Shown in pieces: positions 26,425 to 35,476 of a stretch of 64,000 nucleotides of DNA (position 1 is its first letter; each line of letters opens with the position of its first letter). Under the pieces are notes generated by a model. It saw only the letters and a program-made list of their open reading frames with translations, made no database searches and was not told the origin of the DNA. Origin of the DNA: Cohnella endophytica. Its GTDB lineage: Bacteria; Bacillota; Bacilli; Paenibacillales; Paenibacillaceae. The DNA lies in NCBI RefSeq assembly GCF_003628305.1, contig NZ_RBZM01000004.1, forward strand, positions 310,001 to 374,000. The letters are read 5' to 3'. The position numbers and the translations under genes were made by a program.

Positions 26425-26481
26425 AAGCGGAGGACTATCTAAAAACAACCCAACTAAGTAGATTCCATAGGAGGAACGAGA

Positions 26482-27435
26482 ATGGACCATCATGCCGCGA
26501 TGCAGCAACTAGATCAAATCAGGCGTAATATGGAATCATGCATTTATGGTAAAAAAGATGAAATCGCTTTAATGTTGACCGCGATGCTAGCGGGAGGGCA
26601 CGTGCTGATAGAGGACGTTCCCGGTACCGGAAAAACCCAAATGGTCAAAGCGCTGGCCATGTCGATCGGCGGGGTTTTCCACCGAATTCAATGTAATCCG
26701 GATCTACTTCCGACCGATATTACGGGAGTTTCCATTTACCATCCGAAGCTGGAGCAATTCGTTTTCCGGCCTGGACCGGTCATGGCGAACATGCTGCTGG
26801 CGGACGAGATTAACCGGGCGACTACCAAAACGCAATCCGCTTTATTGGAAGCGATGGAAGAAAGACGAGTATCCGTAGACGGCGAGACGCATATTCTCCC
26901 TCATCCTTTCATGTTGTTCGCGACCCAGAACCCGATCGAATTCGAAGGTACTTATAGTTTGCCCGAAGCTCAATTGGACCGTTTCTTAATGAAAATCAAA
27001 TTAGGGTATCCCGACGAGGCATCGGAGAAAAGGCTCGTTCTAGAGCCGGGCTCCGGCAGAGCCGCTGAATCTTTACAAGCGGTCGCTACCGTGGACGACG
27101 TCGCCCAAATGCAGCGATTGGCGGAAGGAATCCACCTGGAGACTAGCGTGGCGGATTATTTGATTTCCTTGATCCGGGGTACGCGTCAGCATTCCGCGGT
27201 CATTCTCGGCGCAAGTCCGCGCGCGGCCGTCGCATTGTCTTCCGCGGCGAAAGCCTACGCGTTCCTGAATCACCGCTCATTCGTGCTTCCCGATGACGTA
27301 AAGGCGATGGCGCCGTTGGTGCTCGGCCATAGGCTGCATCTGCGTTCCGAAGCCCGCATGCAAGGCACGACTACGCAGCAGGTATTGCAGGACGTGCTTC
27401 GGTTACTGCCCGTACCCGTTGGAATGGAGCGTTAA
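26482..27435 (+). CDS. MoxR-family AAA+ ATPase (YeaC type)
   Basis: Cytosolic AAA+ ATPase, 317 residues. Walker A is EDVPGTGKTQ near residue 50, Walker B is LLADEINRATTKTQSALLEAM and sensor 1 is FATQNPIE. MoxR proteins act as chaperone-like ATPases on a partner encoded alongside, often a DUF58 protein. GGAGGAACGAG precedes the ATG. Gene order with the next two genes matches B. subtilis yeaC-yeaD-yebA. The gap to the DUF58 gene is two bases, so the genes form one operon. Confidence 0.93.
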   Translation: MDHHAAMQQLDQIRRNMESCIYGKKDEIALMLTAMLAGGHVLIEDVPGTGKTQMVKALAMSIGGVFHRIQCNPDLLPTDITGVSIYHPKLEQFVFRPGPVMANMLLADEINRATTKTQSALLEAMEERRVSVDGETHILPHPFMLFATQNPIEFEGTYSLPEAQLDRFLMKIKLGYPDEASEKRLVLEPGSGRAAESLQAVATVDDVAQMQRLAEGIHLETSVADYLISLIRGTRQHSAVILGASPRAAVALSSAAKAYAFLNHRSFVLPDDVKAMAPLVLGHRLHLRSEARMQGTTTQQVLQDVLRLLPVPVGMER

Positions 27436-27437
27436 TC

Positions 27438-28682
27438 ATGGCTCGGCTGCATGTCCCGCGCGCTTGGTGGTTTAGCGCAGCGCTATACGCGTCTTCGTTT
27501 TTCTATGTGTTATTTCAAGGCGGCAAGACGTCTCTTATGCTGTTTATGATTCTAAATGCGCTAGCCCTCTATCTCATGCTTGGAAGATGGAGCGGCATCG
27601 GAGGCGTTCTGGGCCTGCGATACACGGATGCGGGGGAAGGCAGCGCGACGACGCTGACCGCCGGCATGCGGCTCCAGGTTAAGCTTCGCATGGTCATTCC
27701 CGGATTCTGGCCGCTTCCGTACGTCATCGTGAGAGAAAAGCTCGTGCGATCCTCGGGAGGCGAAGCGCAATTATACGAAATGTCCTTCGTGCCGGATTAC
27801 CGGCGCAGGGGAGAGGTGCACTTCGAGACCGCGCCTTTGCGCAGGGGGAGATACCAGTTTCAGAACACCGACTGCTCTACTCGCGATATTTTCGGATTGT
27901 TCGAGCATCGCGGTTCGTTCTCTCAACCTATGAACATTCAAGTGCTTCCGAGAACCGTGCCGCTGAAAGATTGGCGTTTGTTCAGACGCTCGCAACGCGG
28001 AGTGTTCCAGCATACGTTCACGTCGTTGTGGGCAAGGGAGACGACGCAAATCGACGGCGTCAGGGAATACATCCACGGGGATCGTCTTTCGCGGATCCAT
28101 TGGAACGCCACGGCTAAGACCGGGCAATGGAAGTCCAAGGAATTCGAGAGGGAAGCGCTCCCGCGCGTCTTGTTCGTCCTGGATCGCAACTCTTCTTCTT
28201 ATTCGGCGCCGGAGCAATTCGAGCTTGCGGTTTCCGTAGCGGCATCTTTGTTAGAACTAACGATCGCCAAGAGAATGCCGATAGGTTTCGTTTCCTCGGG
28301 AGCCGTCTCCCGGTGGTTCGGCGAAGGCCGGACGCCCGTAACCCGAGACGAAGTGCTTCAGCATCTCGTTGACGTAGAGGCGGATGGCAAGCAATCGCTC
28401 GGAGACGTATTGGCTCAAGTGTCGGAGAGGTTCGAACCCGGCATTCATGTCGTCATTGTCGGTTCTTCCAAGGACGATCAGACGGTCGCGGCCATGAAAG
28501 CTCTGGAAAGCAGAAGAATGATCCCTAGCATTATTCATATTTCGGACAAACATATGTCGATAGACGAATCGGCTAAATTACAGCAATGGCAAGCGTTATG
28601 TCAGAGCAAACAATGGGAATTCAGCTCCGTTTCCCAGTTGGATCATCTGCCTCAGGCTCTTGGGGGAGGTTTGTCCGCATGA
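27438..28682 (+). CDS. DUF58-domain membrane protein (YeaD type)
   Basis: A 414-residue protein with two N-terminal hydrophobic segments, a region of beta structure, and the DUF58 signature VREYIHGDRLSRIHWNATAKTG near residues 195-220, followed by a von Willebrand A-like fold (VLFVLDRNSSSYS). Proteins of this type pair with MoxR ATPases; the precise function is unknown. Its stop overlaps the start of the transglutaminase gene (ATGA), indicating coupled translation. Confidence 0.88.
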   Translation: MARLHVPRAWWFSAALYASSFFYVLFQGGKTSLMLFMILNALALYLMLGRWSGIGGVLGLRYTDAGEGSATTLTAGMRLQVKLRMVIPGFWPLPYVIVREKLVRSSGGEAQLYEMSFVPDYRRRGEVHFETAPLRRGRYQFQNTDCSTRDIFGLFEHRGSFSQPMNIQVLPRTVPLKDWRLFRRSQRGVFQHTFTSLWARETTQIDGVREYIHGDRLSRIHWNATAKTGQWKSKEFEREALPRVLFVLDRNSSSYSAPEQFELAVSVAASLLELTIAKRMPIGFVSSGAVSRWFGEGRTPVTRDEVLQHLVDVEADGKQSLGDVLAQVSERFEPGIHVVIVGSSKDDQTVAAMKALESRRMIPSIIHISDKHMSIDESAKLQQWQALCQSKQWEFSSVSQLDHLPQALGGGLSA

Positions 28683-30901
28683 CTCTTCGTACTCTGCTTA
28701 ACGGACAATTCTGGAGAAGGGTCGTGCTGGAGCGGCTGCATCGCCTGCTGGTGATCATCATCGTCTTGCAATTGATCCAGTGCTTTTCCGACTTATGGTG
28801 GGAAGAAACTTATGCCATCGTCTATGGCGTTTTGGCCGTTACCGCGGTCGTCGAGTTGCTGTTCACTCGGTTAATCGGCCTACGGTTAATCGTGCAAGGC
28901 ATTGCATTGCTAGGCATGATTCAATGGAAAATGCCGATCCAATGGGGCGGTTGGCCCGAAAAATGGCGATCGTGGGAACAAGTCAGAAGTTTCCTAACGT
29001 TCCACGTCGATCAGCTTCATCCGTTTTTCGAGATCGGAATCGGAGTCGTAGCGCTCGTACACGTGCTATCGTGGATCGGGTCGCGGCGTGCTGGAGCGAT
29101 TGCCATCTTCGTCCTATCGATTGCCGGCATGGCGGCCGTGGATTCCTTTTTCCCGTTGGAGCTTTGGCATAATATCGCATGGATCGTGACCGCGGGACTC
29201 GCTTGGTTGGTCGTCCTGCACCTTAGGCAATTGCAAGTGCGTCACCCGGACAGCTGGGAGGCATTGGCTGAACGGCCTCTCGACATCGCATTCCCTGCCG
29301 TCGTTATTATCACGATCGTGCTGTTAGCCGGTATTTTCGTGCCGCGAGCGCCGGTAATTCTAGAGGATCCTTATACGATATGGACGGAAGCGCAAGGCCG
29401 GGAGGTACCTGCTTTCTCGGGCGAAGGAGGAGTACAGAAGGTTAGCGTAACGCCAAGCACCAAAGGGTCTTCCTTATCCGGCTATAGTCGCGATGACCGG
29501 AAAATCGGAGGTAGCTTCCAGTTCGATTACTCGCCGGTCATGACGATTACGACCTCACAAAGCAGCTATTGGCGCGGAGAGTCGAAGTCGATATACACCG
29601 GGAAAGGTTGGGCGGATACGAAGGATGCCCGGCTTGTCCCGTTGGCCGTCGGCGCTGCAACCGATCTCGAGCTCGATCCGCCTCGCGCGCCGGGCGTGAA
29701 GACGGTAGAAGTCGTCCAGACGGTGACCGTGCTCCGGAAAGACAAGATCCCGGTGCTGTTCGGCGCCGGCCCCGTATCCTCCGTCTCGGAACTTAAGAGC
29801 GACAATAACGCCGGTTTGAAATGGAATCCGGAGGAGTGGGAGGCACGTTGGACCAAGTCGGCAAGAGTCGAAAGCTATTCGATCGTCTCTCAAGTGGCCG
29901 TACTCGACGTTAAAGGTCTCCAGGGCGCTCCCGCGCCTTCGAGCATCGACGTTGCCCCGTATTTACAATTGCCGGATTCGCTGCCCGATCGGGTACGCGA
30001 GCTCGCCAAAGAAAAAACGGCGGGGTTAACGAACGATTACGATAAAGCGAAGGAACTCGAGAGTTATCTGAAAGAAACTTTTCCTTATACGAATAAACCG
30101 GATTTAACCAGGCAGACGAACCGGACGAACGGAGACTTCGTCGACGCGTTCCTGTTCGAGATCAAGGAAGGCTATTGCGACTACTTCTCGACTTCGTTCG
30201 TCGTAATGGCGCGTTCGATCGGACTGCCTACGCGATGGGTGAAGGGATACGCGACCGGCTACGATCCTTCGAGGTCGGAGCGGGAGCGTTTTGGCGGACC
30301 GATTGCAACGCCGGATCCATCCGGTGCCGGCACTTACACCGTCCGTAACGCCGACGCGCATTCGTGGGCGGAAGTATACTTCGAAGGCTACGGTTGGATT
30401 CCGTTCGAACCGACTTCAGGGTTCACCGTTCCGCAGCCGCTGCCCCAAGGGGAAGTGTCCCAACCCGAGACCGAAACGGACACTAACGCAACCCCGGTGG
30501 ATACGAGCGTGTCGGACCGCAATAACGATTGGATCGTACCGGCCGGAGCGGTCGGCGTCATCCTGATCATTCTCGGATTGGTATTCGTCAGTTATCGCAA
30601 CAACCGTGCCCGGAGATTGTGGGACCGAATCCGCAGCCGGGGCCATACGCCGAACCAACGCGTCGTCCGCGAGATGGAGAGATTGCTGGTCTTCATGCAA
30701 CGTCAAGGCATGCGGAGGGAAAAGCATGAGACGATCCGGGAGACGTTCGAGCGCTGGAGCGACAAATTTTCTTCCCTGACGTTGGAATTCGACGGGGCGT
30801 TAACGAGCTTCGAGCAAGCGCGCTATGGACACGATACGGGCAATCCTCAGTTATTGCATGAATTTACGGAAGCGGCGACCAAAATACGCAAAGCTTTATA
30901 G
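28679..30901 (+). CDS. Membrane transglutaminase-like protein (YebA type)
   Basis: Polytopic membrane protein with an extracellular transglutaminase-like domain, 740 residues. Seven or so hydrophobic segments occupy the first 210 residues. The papain-like core follows, with Cys in EGYCDYFSTSFVVMAR (near 500), His in NADAHSWAEVYFEGYGW and Asp/Glu downstream; a final membrane segment at about 620-640 leads to a cytosolic tail. The ATG at 28679 overlaps the previous stop and follows GGGGGAGG, so the longer upstream frame is rejected. It may act on cell-wall or secreted proteins; the substrate is unknown. Confidence 0.88.
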   Translation: MTLRTLLNGQFWRRVVLERLHRLLVIIIVLQLIQCFSDLWWEETYAIVYGVLAVTAVVELLFTRLIGLRLIVQGIALLGMIQWKMPIQWGGWPEKWRSWEQVRSFLTFHVDQLHPFFEIGIGVVALVHVLSWIGSRRAGAIAIFVLSIAGMAAVDSFFPLELWHNIAWIVTAGLAWLVVLHLRQLQVRHPDSWEALAERPLDIAFPAVVIITIVLLAGIFVPRAPVILEDPYTIWTEAQGREVPAFSGEGGVQKVSVTPSTKGSSLSGYSRDDRKIGGSFQFDYSPVMTITTSQSSYWRGESKSIYTGKGWADTKDARLVPLAVGAATDLELDPPRAPGVKTVEVVQTVTVLRKDKIPVLFGAGPVSSVSELKSDNNAGLKWNPEEWEARWTKSARVESYSIVSQVAVLDVKGLQGAPAPSSIDVAPYLQLPDSLPDRVRELAKEKTAGLTNDYDKAKELESYLKETFPYTNKPDLTRQTNRTNGDFVDAFLFEIKEGYCDYFSTSFVVMARSIGLPTRWVKGYATGYDPSRSERERFGGPIATPDPSGAGTYTVRNADAHSWAEVYFEGYGWIPFEPTSGFTVPQPLPQGEVSQPETETDTNATPVDTSVSDRNNDWIVPAGAVGVILIILGLVFVSYRNNRARRLWDRIRSRGHTPNQRVVREMERLLVFMQRQGMRREKHETIRETFERWSDKFSSLTLEFDGALTSFEQARYGHDTGNPQLLHEFTEAATKIRKAL

Positions 30902-30951
30902 GGAATCATAGGGAGTGCGCAAGGCAGCCGGGTATGTCCGGTTTGCCGGTA

Positions 30952-30989
30952 AGGGGGAGCCCGGGCTAATCGGGCTTCCCTTTTCTTTT
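30952..30989 (+). terminator. Terminator of the MoxR operon
   Basis: GGGGAGCCCG pairs with CGGGCTTCCC around a short loop and is followed by TTTTCTTTT. Confidence 0.85.
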
Positions 30990-31016
30990 GCAAGGCAGGG
31001 TGGGGTGTGGTATATT
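30988..31016 (+). promoter_or_regulatory. Sigma-A promoter of the yqeG operon
   Basis: TTGCAA (30988-30993), 17 bases, TATATT (31011-31016), starting right after the previous terminator's T-tract and 43 bases before yqeG. Confidence 0.6.
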
Positions 31017-31059
31017 TTGAGGAAGATTAGCCATAGAGGGACAGGAGTTAACTTTATTG

Positions 31060-31584
31060 ATGTTCAAGCGTTTGCTTCCCGATCAAATCGTGAATACCGT
31101 ATTTGATATTGATTTGGATGAATTGCATAAACGGGGAGTTCAAGGGATCATAACCGATCTCGATAATACCCTCGTAAGCGCCAAAACTCCGCTCGCTACT
31201 CCCCAGCTTGTTGGCTGGTTGGATGTAGTGAAAGACCGGGGTTTTAAAGTCGTCATTTTATCCAATAACAATGAAACGAGAGTGGGCAATTTTGCGACGC
31301 CTCTTGGCATTCCGTTCATTCCCGCGGCTCGTAAGCCTGCTGGCGGCTCTTTCCGGAGGGCTTTGAAGCTCATGGAGCTGCAGCCGGATCAAGCCGTCGT
31401 CGTCGGGGATCAGATGTTGACGGACGTATTGGGCGGGCGTCGCGCCGGATTGCATACGATATTGGTTACGCCGATCGCCCCTAAAGAAGAAGGATGGGCG
31501 ACTCAGATCAATCGCAAAATCGAGAAAATCGCCTTGGCAAGACTGCGTAAAAAAGGGCTATGGCCGGATAAGGGAGGACGCTAA
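31060..31584 (+). CDS. yqeG: YqeG-family HAD-superfamily phosphatase
   Basis: Small cytosolic HAD-fold phosphatase (subfamily IIIA), 174 residues. Motif I is ITDLDNTLV, motif II is VVILSNNN and the late acidic motif is VVGDQMLTDVLGG. The physiological substrate is unknown. It is the first gene of the conserved yqeG-yqeH-aroE-yhbY-nadD-yqeK-rsfS operon. Start: AGGAG is 9 bases before a TTG at 31057 and 12 before the adjacent ATG at 31060; ATG is given, TTG is possible. YqeH begins one base after its stop. Confidence 0.9.
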   Translation: MFKRLLPDQIVNTVFDIDLDELHKRGVQGIITDLDNTLVSAKTPLATPQLVGWLDVVKDRGFKVVILSNNNETRVGNFATPLGIPFIPAARKPAGGSFRRALKLMELQPDQAVVVGDQMLTDVLGGRRAGLHTILVTPIAPKEEGWATQINRKIEKIALARLRKKGLWPDKGGR

Positions 31585-31585
31585 C

Positions 31586-32707
31586 ATGACGCAACAACAA
31601 ATTAAGCCTCCGCGCTGCGCCGGATGCGGAATTCCGCTTCAGAGCGAAGATCCGAAGAAGCCGGGATTCGTGCCCGCCTCTTCCATCGACAAGGAAGAAG
31701 CCGTATGCCAGCGCTGCTTCCGCATCAAGAACTATAATGAAGCATCGTCGGTAACGGTCGACCAGGACGAATTCCTGAAGCTCCTAGGCGGTATCGCATC
31801 CACCGACAGCCTAGTCGTCCATATCGTAGACTTGTTCGATTTCCAAGGCAGCTTGATCTCGGGGTTACAACGTTTCGTCGGTAATAATCCGGTGTTGCTC
31901 GTCGTCAACAAAATCGATCTGCTTCCGCCCGTGACGAACTGGAACCGGTTGCGGAACTGGGTACAGAAGCAGGCGCGCGAGGAAGGACTTAAGGTCGCCG
32001 ACGTCGTGCTGTGCAGCGCGCGGCGCAATATCGGATTCGACCGCGTCGTCGAAGCGGTCAACTCTTACAGGCAAGGCCGCGACGTCTATGTCGTCGGAGC
32101 GACTAACGTGGGCAAGAGCACGCTCATAAACCGACTGATCTCGGATTACAGCGACTTGAAGCGAGAGCTCACGGTTTCCCGGTATCCGGGAACGACGCTC
32201 GACGCGGTTCATATTCCCCTTGATGATGGCAAGAGCATCATCGACACGCCGGGAATCGTCTACGCGTGGAGAATGTCGGAAATCGTTCCCCGCAAGGATC
32301 TGGCCGCGTTGCTTCCGGATAAGCCGTTGAAGCCGCTGACCTATCAATTGAACGAGAAGCAGACCTTGTTTATCGGCGCGCTTGCCCGGTTCGATTTCGT
32401 AGAAGGAGAACGGCAGTCGTTCACCGTCTATTTGTCGGGCGGCCTTGACGTTCACCGGACGAAGCTGGAACGCGCGGATGAATTGTACGAGCAACATCGC
32501 GGCGTCATGCTCAGTCCTCCGAACCAGGAAGATCTGGAGACGATGCCCGCTTGGACGCGACACCGGCTAAGAATTCCGCCGAATTCGCAGCAGGACGTTT
32601 TCATTTCCGGCCTCGGTTGGATCCAGACGAACGGCAAATCGGGCAGTACCGTCGACGTTCACGCTCCGCGCGGAATCAAAGTGATGCTTCGCGAGAGTAT
32701 TCTATAG
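31586..32707 (+). CDS. yqeH: Ribosome biogenesis GTPase YqeH
   Basis: Circularly permuted GTPase needed for 30S ribosome assembly, 373 residues. An N-terminal zinc finger (CAGCGIPL and CQRCF) is followed by G motifs in permuted order: NKID (G4), SAR (G5), then GATNVGKST (G1) and DTPG (G3). The C-terminal part is the RNA-binding region. GGGAGG lies eight bases before the ATG. It follows yqeG as in B. subtilis. Confidence 0.96.
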   Translation: MTQQQIKPPRCAGCGIPLQSEDPKKPGFVPASSIDKEEAVCQRCFRIKNYNEASSVTVDQDEFLKLLGGIASTDSLVVHIVDLFDFQGSLISGLQRFVGNNPVLLVVNKIDLLPPVTNWNRLRNWVQKQAREEGLKVADVVLCSARRNIGFDRVVEAVNSYRQGRDVYVVGATNVGKSTLINRLISDYSDLKRELTVSRYPGTTLDAVHIPLDDGKSIIDTPGIVYAWRMSEIVPRKDLAALLPDKPLKPLTYQLNEKQTLFIGALARFDFVEGERQSFTVYLSGGLDVHRTKLERADELYEQHRGVMLSPPNQEDLETMPAWTRHRLRIPPNSQQDVFISGLGWIQTNGKSGSTVDVHAPRGIKVMLRESIL

Positions 32708-32739
32708 CAAGCGTCTCTTCGGGAGAGGAGAAACCATCG

Positions 32740-33591
32740 ATGCAACGATTGGATAGCCATACCGCGTTATTCGGTGTCATCGGAGATCCGGTGCGCCACT
32801 CCAAATCCCCGATCATGCTTAACCGCGCTTTCGGGGAAACGGGCGTGAACGGCGCCTATGCGGCGTTTCACGTTAAACCGGAGCAGTTGGCGCAAGCGAT
32901 AGCGGGCGTTCGAGGTCTCGGATTCAAGGGCTTAAACGTCACGATTCCGCATAAAATCGAAGTCATGGCGCATCTGGACGAGATCAGCGAAGGTGCCAAG
33001 GCGGCGGGAGCGGTCAATACGATCGTCAACGACGGCGGACGTCTGATCGGCTACAATACGGACGGCATCGGTTACGTACGTTCCTTGAAAGAGGAAGCGG
33101 AACCGGATCTCGCGGGCAAGACGATCGTCGTCTTGGGTGCGGGAGGCGCTTCCCGAGGCATTTTGTGGGCGTTGGCGCAAGAAGGTCCGAAGGCGATTCT
33201 GCTCGCGAACCGAACGGAAGCGAAAGCTTTCGAAGTGGCTTCCGCGTTCTCGCCCGACTATCGCATCTCGGCGATTCCTTGGGAGGAACTGCAGGCGGCT
33301 TGCGCGTCCGCGGACGTCGTAATCAATACGACTTCCGTCGGCATGTCTCCTAACGTGGACGCGGTGCCTTTGGATCCGTCGTGGCTGAAGCCCGGTTCGG
33401 TCGCAAGCGATTTAATCTATAACCCGCTCAAAACCGCTTTCCTCCGTCAAGCCGAACAACTCGGCTGCCGTATTCATGGCGGATTAGGCATGTTCATCTA
33501 TCAAGGCGCATATGCCTTCGAATATTGGACCGGCCAGCCGGCCCCGGTCGCCGCGATGCGGGAAGCGGTAATGGCGTCGTTTAATCAATAA
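32740..33591 (+). CDS. aroE: Shikimate dehydrogenase
   Basis: NADP-dependent enzyme reducing 3-dehydroshikimate to shikimate in aromatic amino-acid synthesis, 283 residues. Shikimate-site residues are in HSKSPIMLN and NVTIPHK (catalytic Lys), and the cofactor loop is VLGAGGASRG. GAGAGGAG lies nine bases before ATG 32740; the longer open frame upstream runs inside yqeH and has no site. Part of the yqeG-yqeM operon. Confidence 0.96.
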   Translation: MQRLDSHTALFGVIGDPVRHSKSPIMLNRAFGETGVNGAYAAFHVKPEQLAQAIAGVRGLGFKGLNVTIPHKIEVMAHLDEISEGAKAAGAVNTIVNDGGRLIGYNTDGIGYVRSLKEEAEPDLAGKTIVVLGAGGASRGILWALAQEGPKAILLANRTEAKAFEVASAFSPDYRISAIPWEELQAACASADVVINTTSVGMSPNVDAVPLDPSWLKPGSVASDLIYNPLKTAFLRQAEQLGCRIHGGLGMFIYQGAYAFEYWTGQPAPVAAMREAVMASFNQ

Positions 33592-33638
33592 GAGTTCGCG
33601 GGCTCAGGAGTCCGCGACCTATGAAAGCAGGAAAACAC

Positions 33639-33935
33639 ATGTTAACAGGCAAACAAAAACGCCACCTCAGATCGATGGCGCATCACTTAACGCCGATTTT
33701 CCAAGTCGGCAAGGGCGGAACGAACGATCACTTGATACGCCATATCGAAGAAGCGATCGAAGTGCGCGAGCTGATTAAAGTATCCGTACTCACGAACTGT
33801 ACCGACGATCCGCGCGAAATCGGAGCCGAACTCGCGGAGAAATCCGGTTCCGAGCTCGCTCAGGTTATCGGCAAGACGATCGTATTGTATAAGGAATCCA
33901 AAGATCATAAGCAAATCGTGCTTCCGCGCAAATGA
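33639..33935 (+). CDS. yhbY: YhbY/YqeI-family RNA-binding protein
   Basis: CRM-domain RNA-binding protein associated with ribosome precursors, 98 residues. It begins MLTGKQKRHLRSMAH and has the fold's IFQVGKGG loop (the GxxG signature), then EVRELIKVSVL. ATG at 33639 is preferred over 33621 because families start at this MLTGKQ. It lies between aroE and nadD as in B. subtilis (yqeI). Confidence 0.94.
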   Translation: MLTGKQKRHLRSMAHHLTPIFQVGKGGTNDHLIRHIEEAIEVRELIKVSVLTNCTDDPREIGAELAEKSGSELAQVIGKTIVLYKESKDHKQIVLPRK

Positions 33936-33956
33936 TGAACGGAAAGGCGGGGTCCC

Positions 33957-34544
33957 ATGCGTAAAATCGGTCTGCTCGGAGGTACCTTCGACCCGATTCA
34001 TCACGGCCATCTCATCGCGGCGGAAGCCGCGAGAGAAGCTGTCGGGCTAGACGAAGTGTGGTTGATTCCGACGGCGGCCCCCCCGCATAAGCCTCAGCCT
34101 AGCGCGAATGCCGATCAACGGCGTCTCATGCTGGATACGGCTATCGCCGGCAATCCGGCAATGCGCGTCGAAGATATCGAATTGCGGCGCGCAGGTTCTT
34201 CCTATACGATTGACACGGTAACTTCCTTGCAGGAACGCGAGCCGGAAATCATGTTTTATTGGATCGTAGGCTCCGATATGGTGAAGGATTTGCCGAATTG
34301 GCGACGTATCGAAGAGCTGGCGGAGCGGGTGACATTCATCGGACTGGAGCGGCCCGATCAGCCCTCCGACGACTCGCGTCTCCCGTCTTTCATCAGAAGG
34401 AAATTGCTGCGGGCGGCAATGCCTCCCATGGGTATATCCTCTTCCGATATCCGGCGCAGGCTGAAGAGTGGACGTTCCATCCGGTACATGCTTCCGGACT
34501 CGGTAATCGAGATCATTCAAAGGGATGGCTTATATGAATCTTGA
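33957..34544 (+). CDS. nadD: Nicotinate-nucleotide adenylyltransferase
   Basis: Converts nicotinate mononucleotide and ATP to deamido-NAD in NAD synthesis, 195 residues. The nucleotidyltransferase motif GGTFDPIHHGHL and the C-terminal SSSDIRRRLKSGRSIRYMLP (ISSTxIR type) are present. GGAAAGG precedes the ATG. The last 11 bases overlap the start of yqeK, indicating coupling. Confidence 0.96.
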   Translation: MRKIGLLGGTFDPIHHGHLIAAEAAREAVGLDEVWLIPTAAPPHKPQPSANADQRRLMLDTAIAGNPAMRVEDIELRRAGSSYTIDTVTSLQEREPEIMFYWIVGSDMVKDLPNWRRIEELAERVTFIGLERPDQPSDDSRLPSFIRRKLLRAAMPPMGISSSDIRRRLKSGRSIRYMLPDSVIEIIQRDGLYES

Positions 34545-35097
34545 AATGCTAAGGGAAGCGACCCGCGCGCAAATGCCGGACAAACGTTGGAAGCATACGT
34601 TAGGCGTCGTCGAGACGGCGATCAAGCTGGCCAAGCGATACGGAGGAGATTCCGCCAAGTCGGAGCTTGCCGCATTGCTGCACGATTATTCCAAAGCTTG
34701 GGCGATCGATCGCATGGAAGCGGTCATCCGGGAAAACCGTTTGCCGCCGGAACTGCTCGTTCACGATAAGGAGCTGTGGCATGCGCATGTCGGCGCTTGG
34801 GCGGTTCGAACCGAGCATGGCATCGAAGACGTCGAGGTATTGGATGCGATACGCTATCACACATCCGGTCGCGAGGGGATGACCCAGCTGGACAAAATCG
34901 TCTGCCTTGCGGATTATATCGAGCCCGGCAGGGACTTCCCCGGCGTGGATCGCTTACGCGAGTTAGCAAAGCAAAGTCTGGAGAAAGCGCTGGTCGCCGC
35001 CTTCGACTCCACGATCGAAGTACTGATTCAGCGCGGGAAAAGGATTTTCCCGCAAACCGTAATCGCGCGTAACGACTTGATCGCGCAACTAAAATAA
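34534..35097 (+). CDS. yqeK: HD-domain nucleotidase YqeK
   Basis: Metal-dependent HD-domain phosphohydrolase, 187 residues; YqeK is a symmetrical diadenosine tetraphosphate hydrolase. Metal ligands are in RWKHTLGV (His), LLHDYSKAW (HD pair) and AIRYHTSG. ATG 34534 is preferred over in-frame ATG 34525 because GGGATGG is then well spaced. It overlaps nadD and precedes rsfS. Confidence 0.92.
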   Translation: MNLEMLREATRAQMPDKRWKHTLGVVETAIKLAKRYGGDSAKSELAALLHDYSKAWAIDRMEAVIRENRLPPELLVHDKELWHAHVGAWAVRTEHGIEDVEVLDAIRYHTSGREGMTQLDKIVCLADYIEPGRDFPGVDRLRELAKQSLEKALVAAFDSTIEVLIQRGKRIFPQTVIARNDLIAQLK

Positions 35098-35131
35098 ACG
35101 AAACGAACTTATAGAAAACGGAGGCTGAGAC

Positions 35132-35476
35132 ATGGCAGGAAGCTCAGAACAATTATTGAAAACGGTGCTCGTCGCGGCGGAAGAGAAAAAAGCGCATGAC
35201 GTAGTCGCGCTGAATTTGCAAGGCATATCGTTGATCGCGGATTATTTCGTCATCTGTCACGGGAATTCGGATACTCAGGTATTGTCGATCGCGACCGAAA
35301 TCCGCAAGAGCGCGGAGTTGCTCGGCAAGAGGGTACGCATGGAAGGCGCGGATACCGCTCGCTGGGTACTCGTGGATATGGGAGACGTCGTCGCCCACGT
35401 GTTCCACCGCGACGAGAGGGAATTCTATCACCTGGAACGGTTATGGTCCGACGCGAAGGCAGTTGAGATCGTATGA
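35132..35476 (+). CDS. rsfS: Ribosome silencing factor
   Basis: RsfS/YqeL, 114 residues, binds ribosomal protein L14 and prevents subunit joining in starvation. Characteristic pieces are KKAHDVVALNL, ADYFVICHGNSDTQV and WVLVDMGDVVAHVFH. GGAGGCTGAG precedes the ATG. Its stop overlaps the next start (ATGA). Confidence 0.96.
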   Translation: MAGSSEQLLKTVLVAAEEKKAHDVVALNLQGISLIADYFVICHGNSDTQVLSIATEIRKSAELLGKRVRMEGADTARWVLVDMGDVVAHVFHRDEREFYHLERLWSDAKAVEIV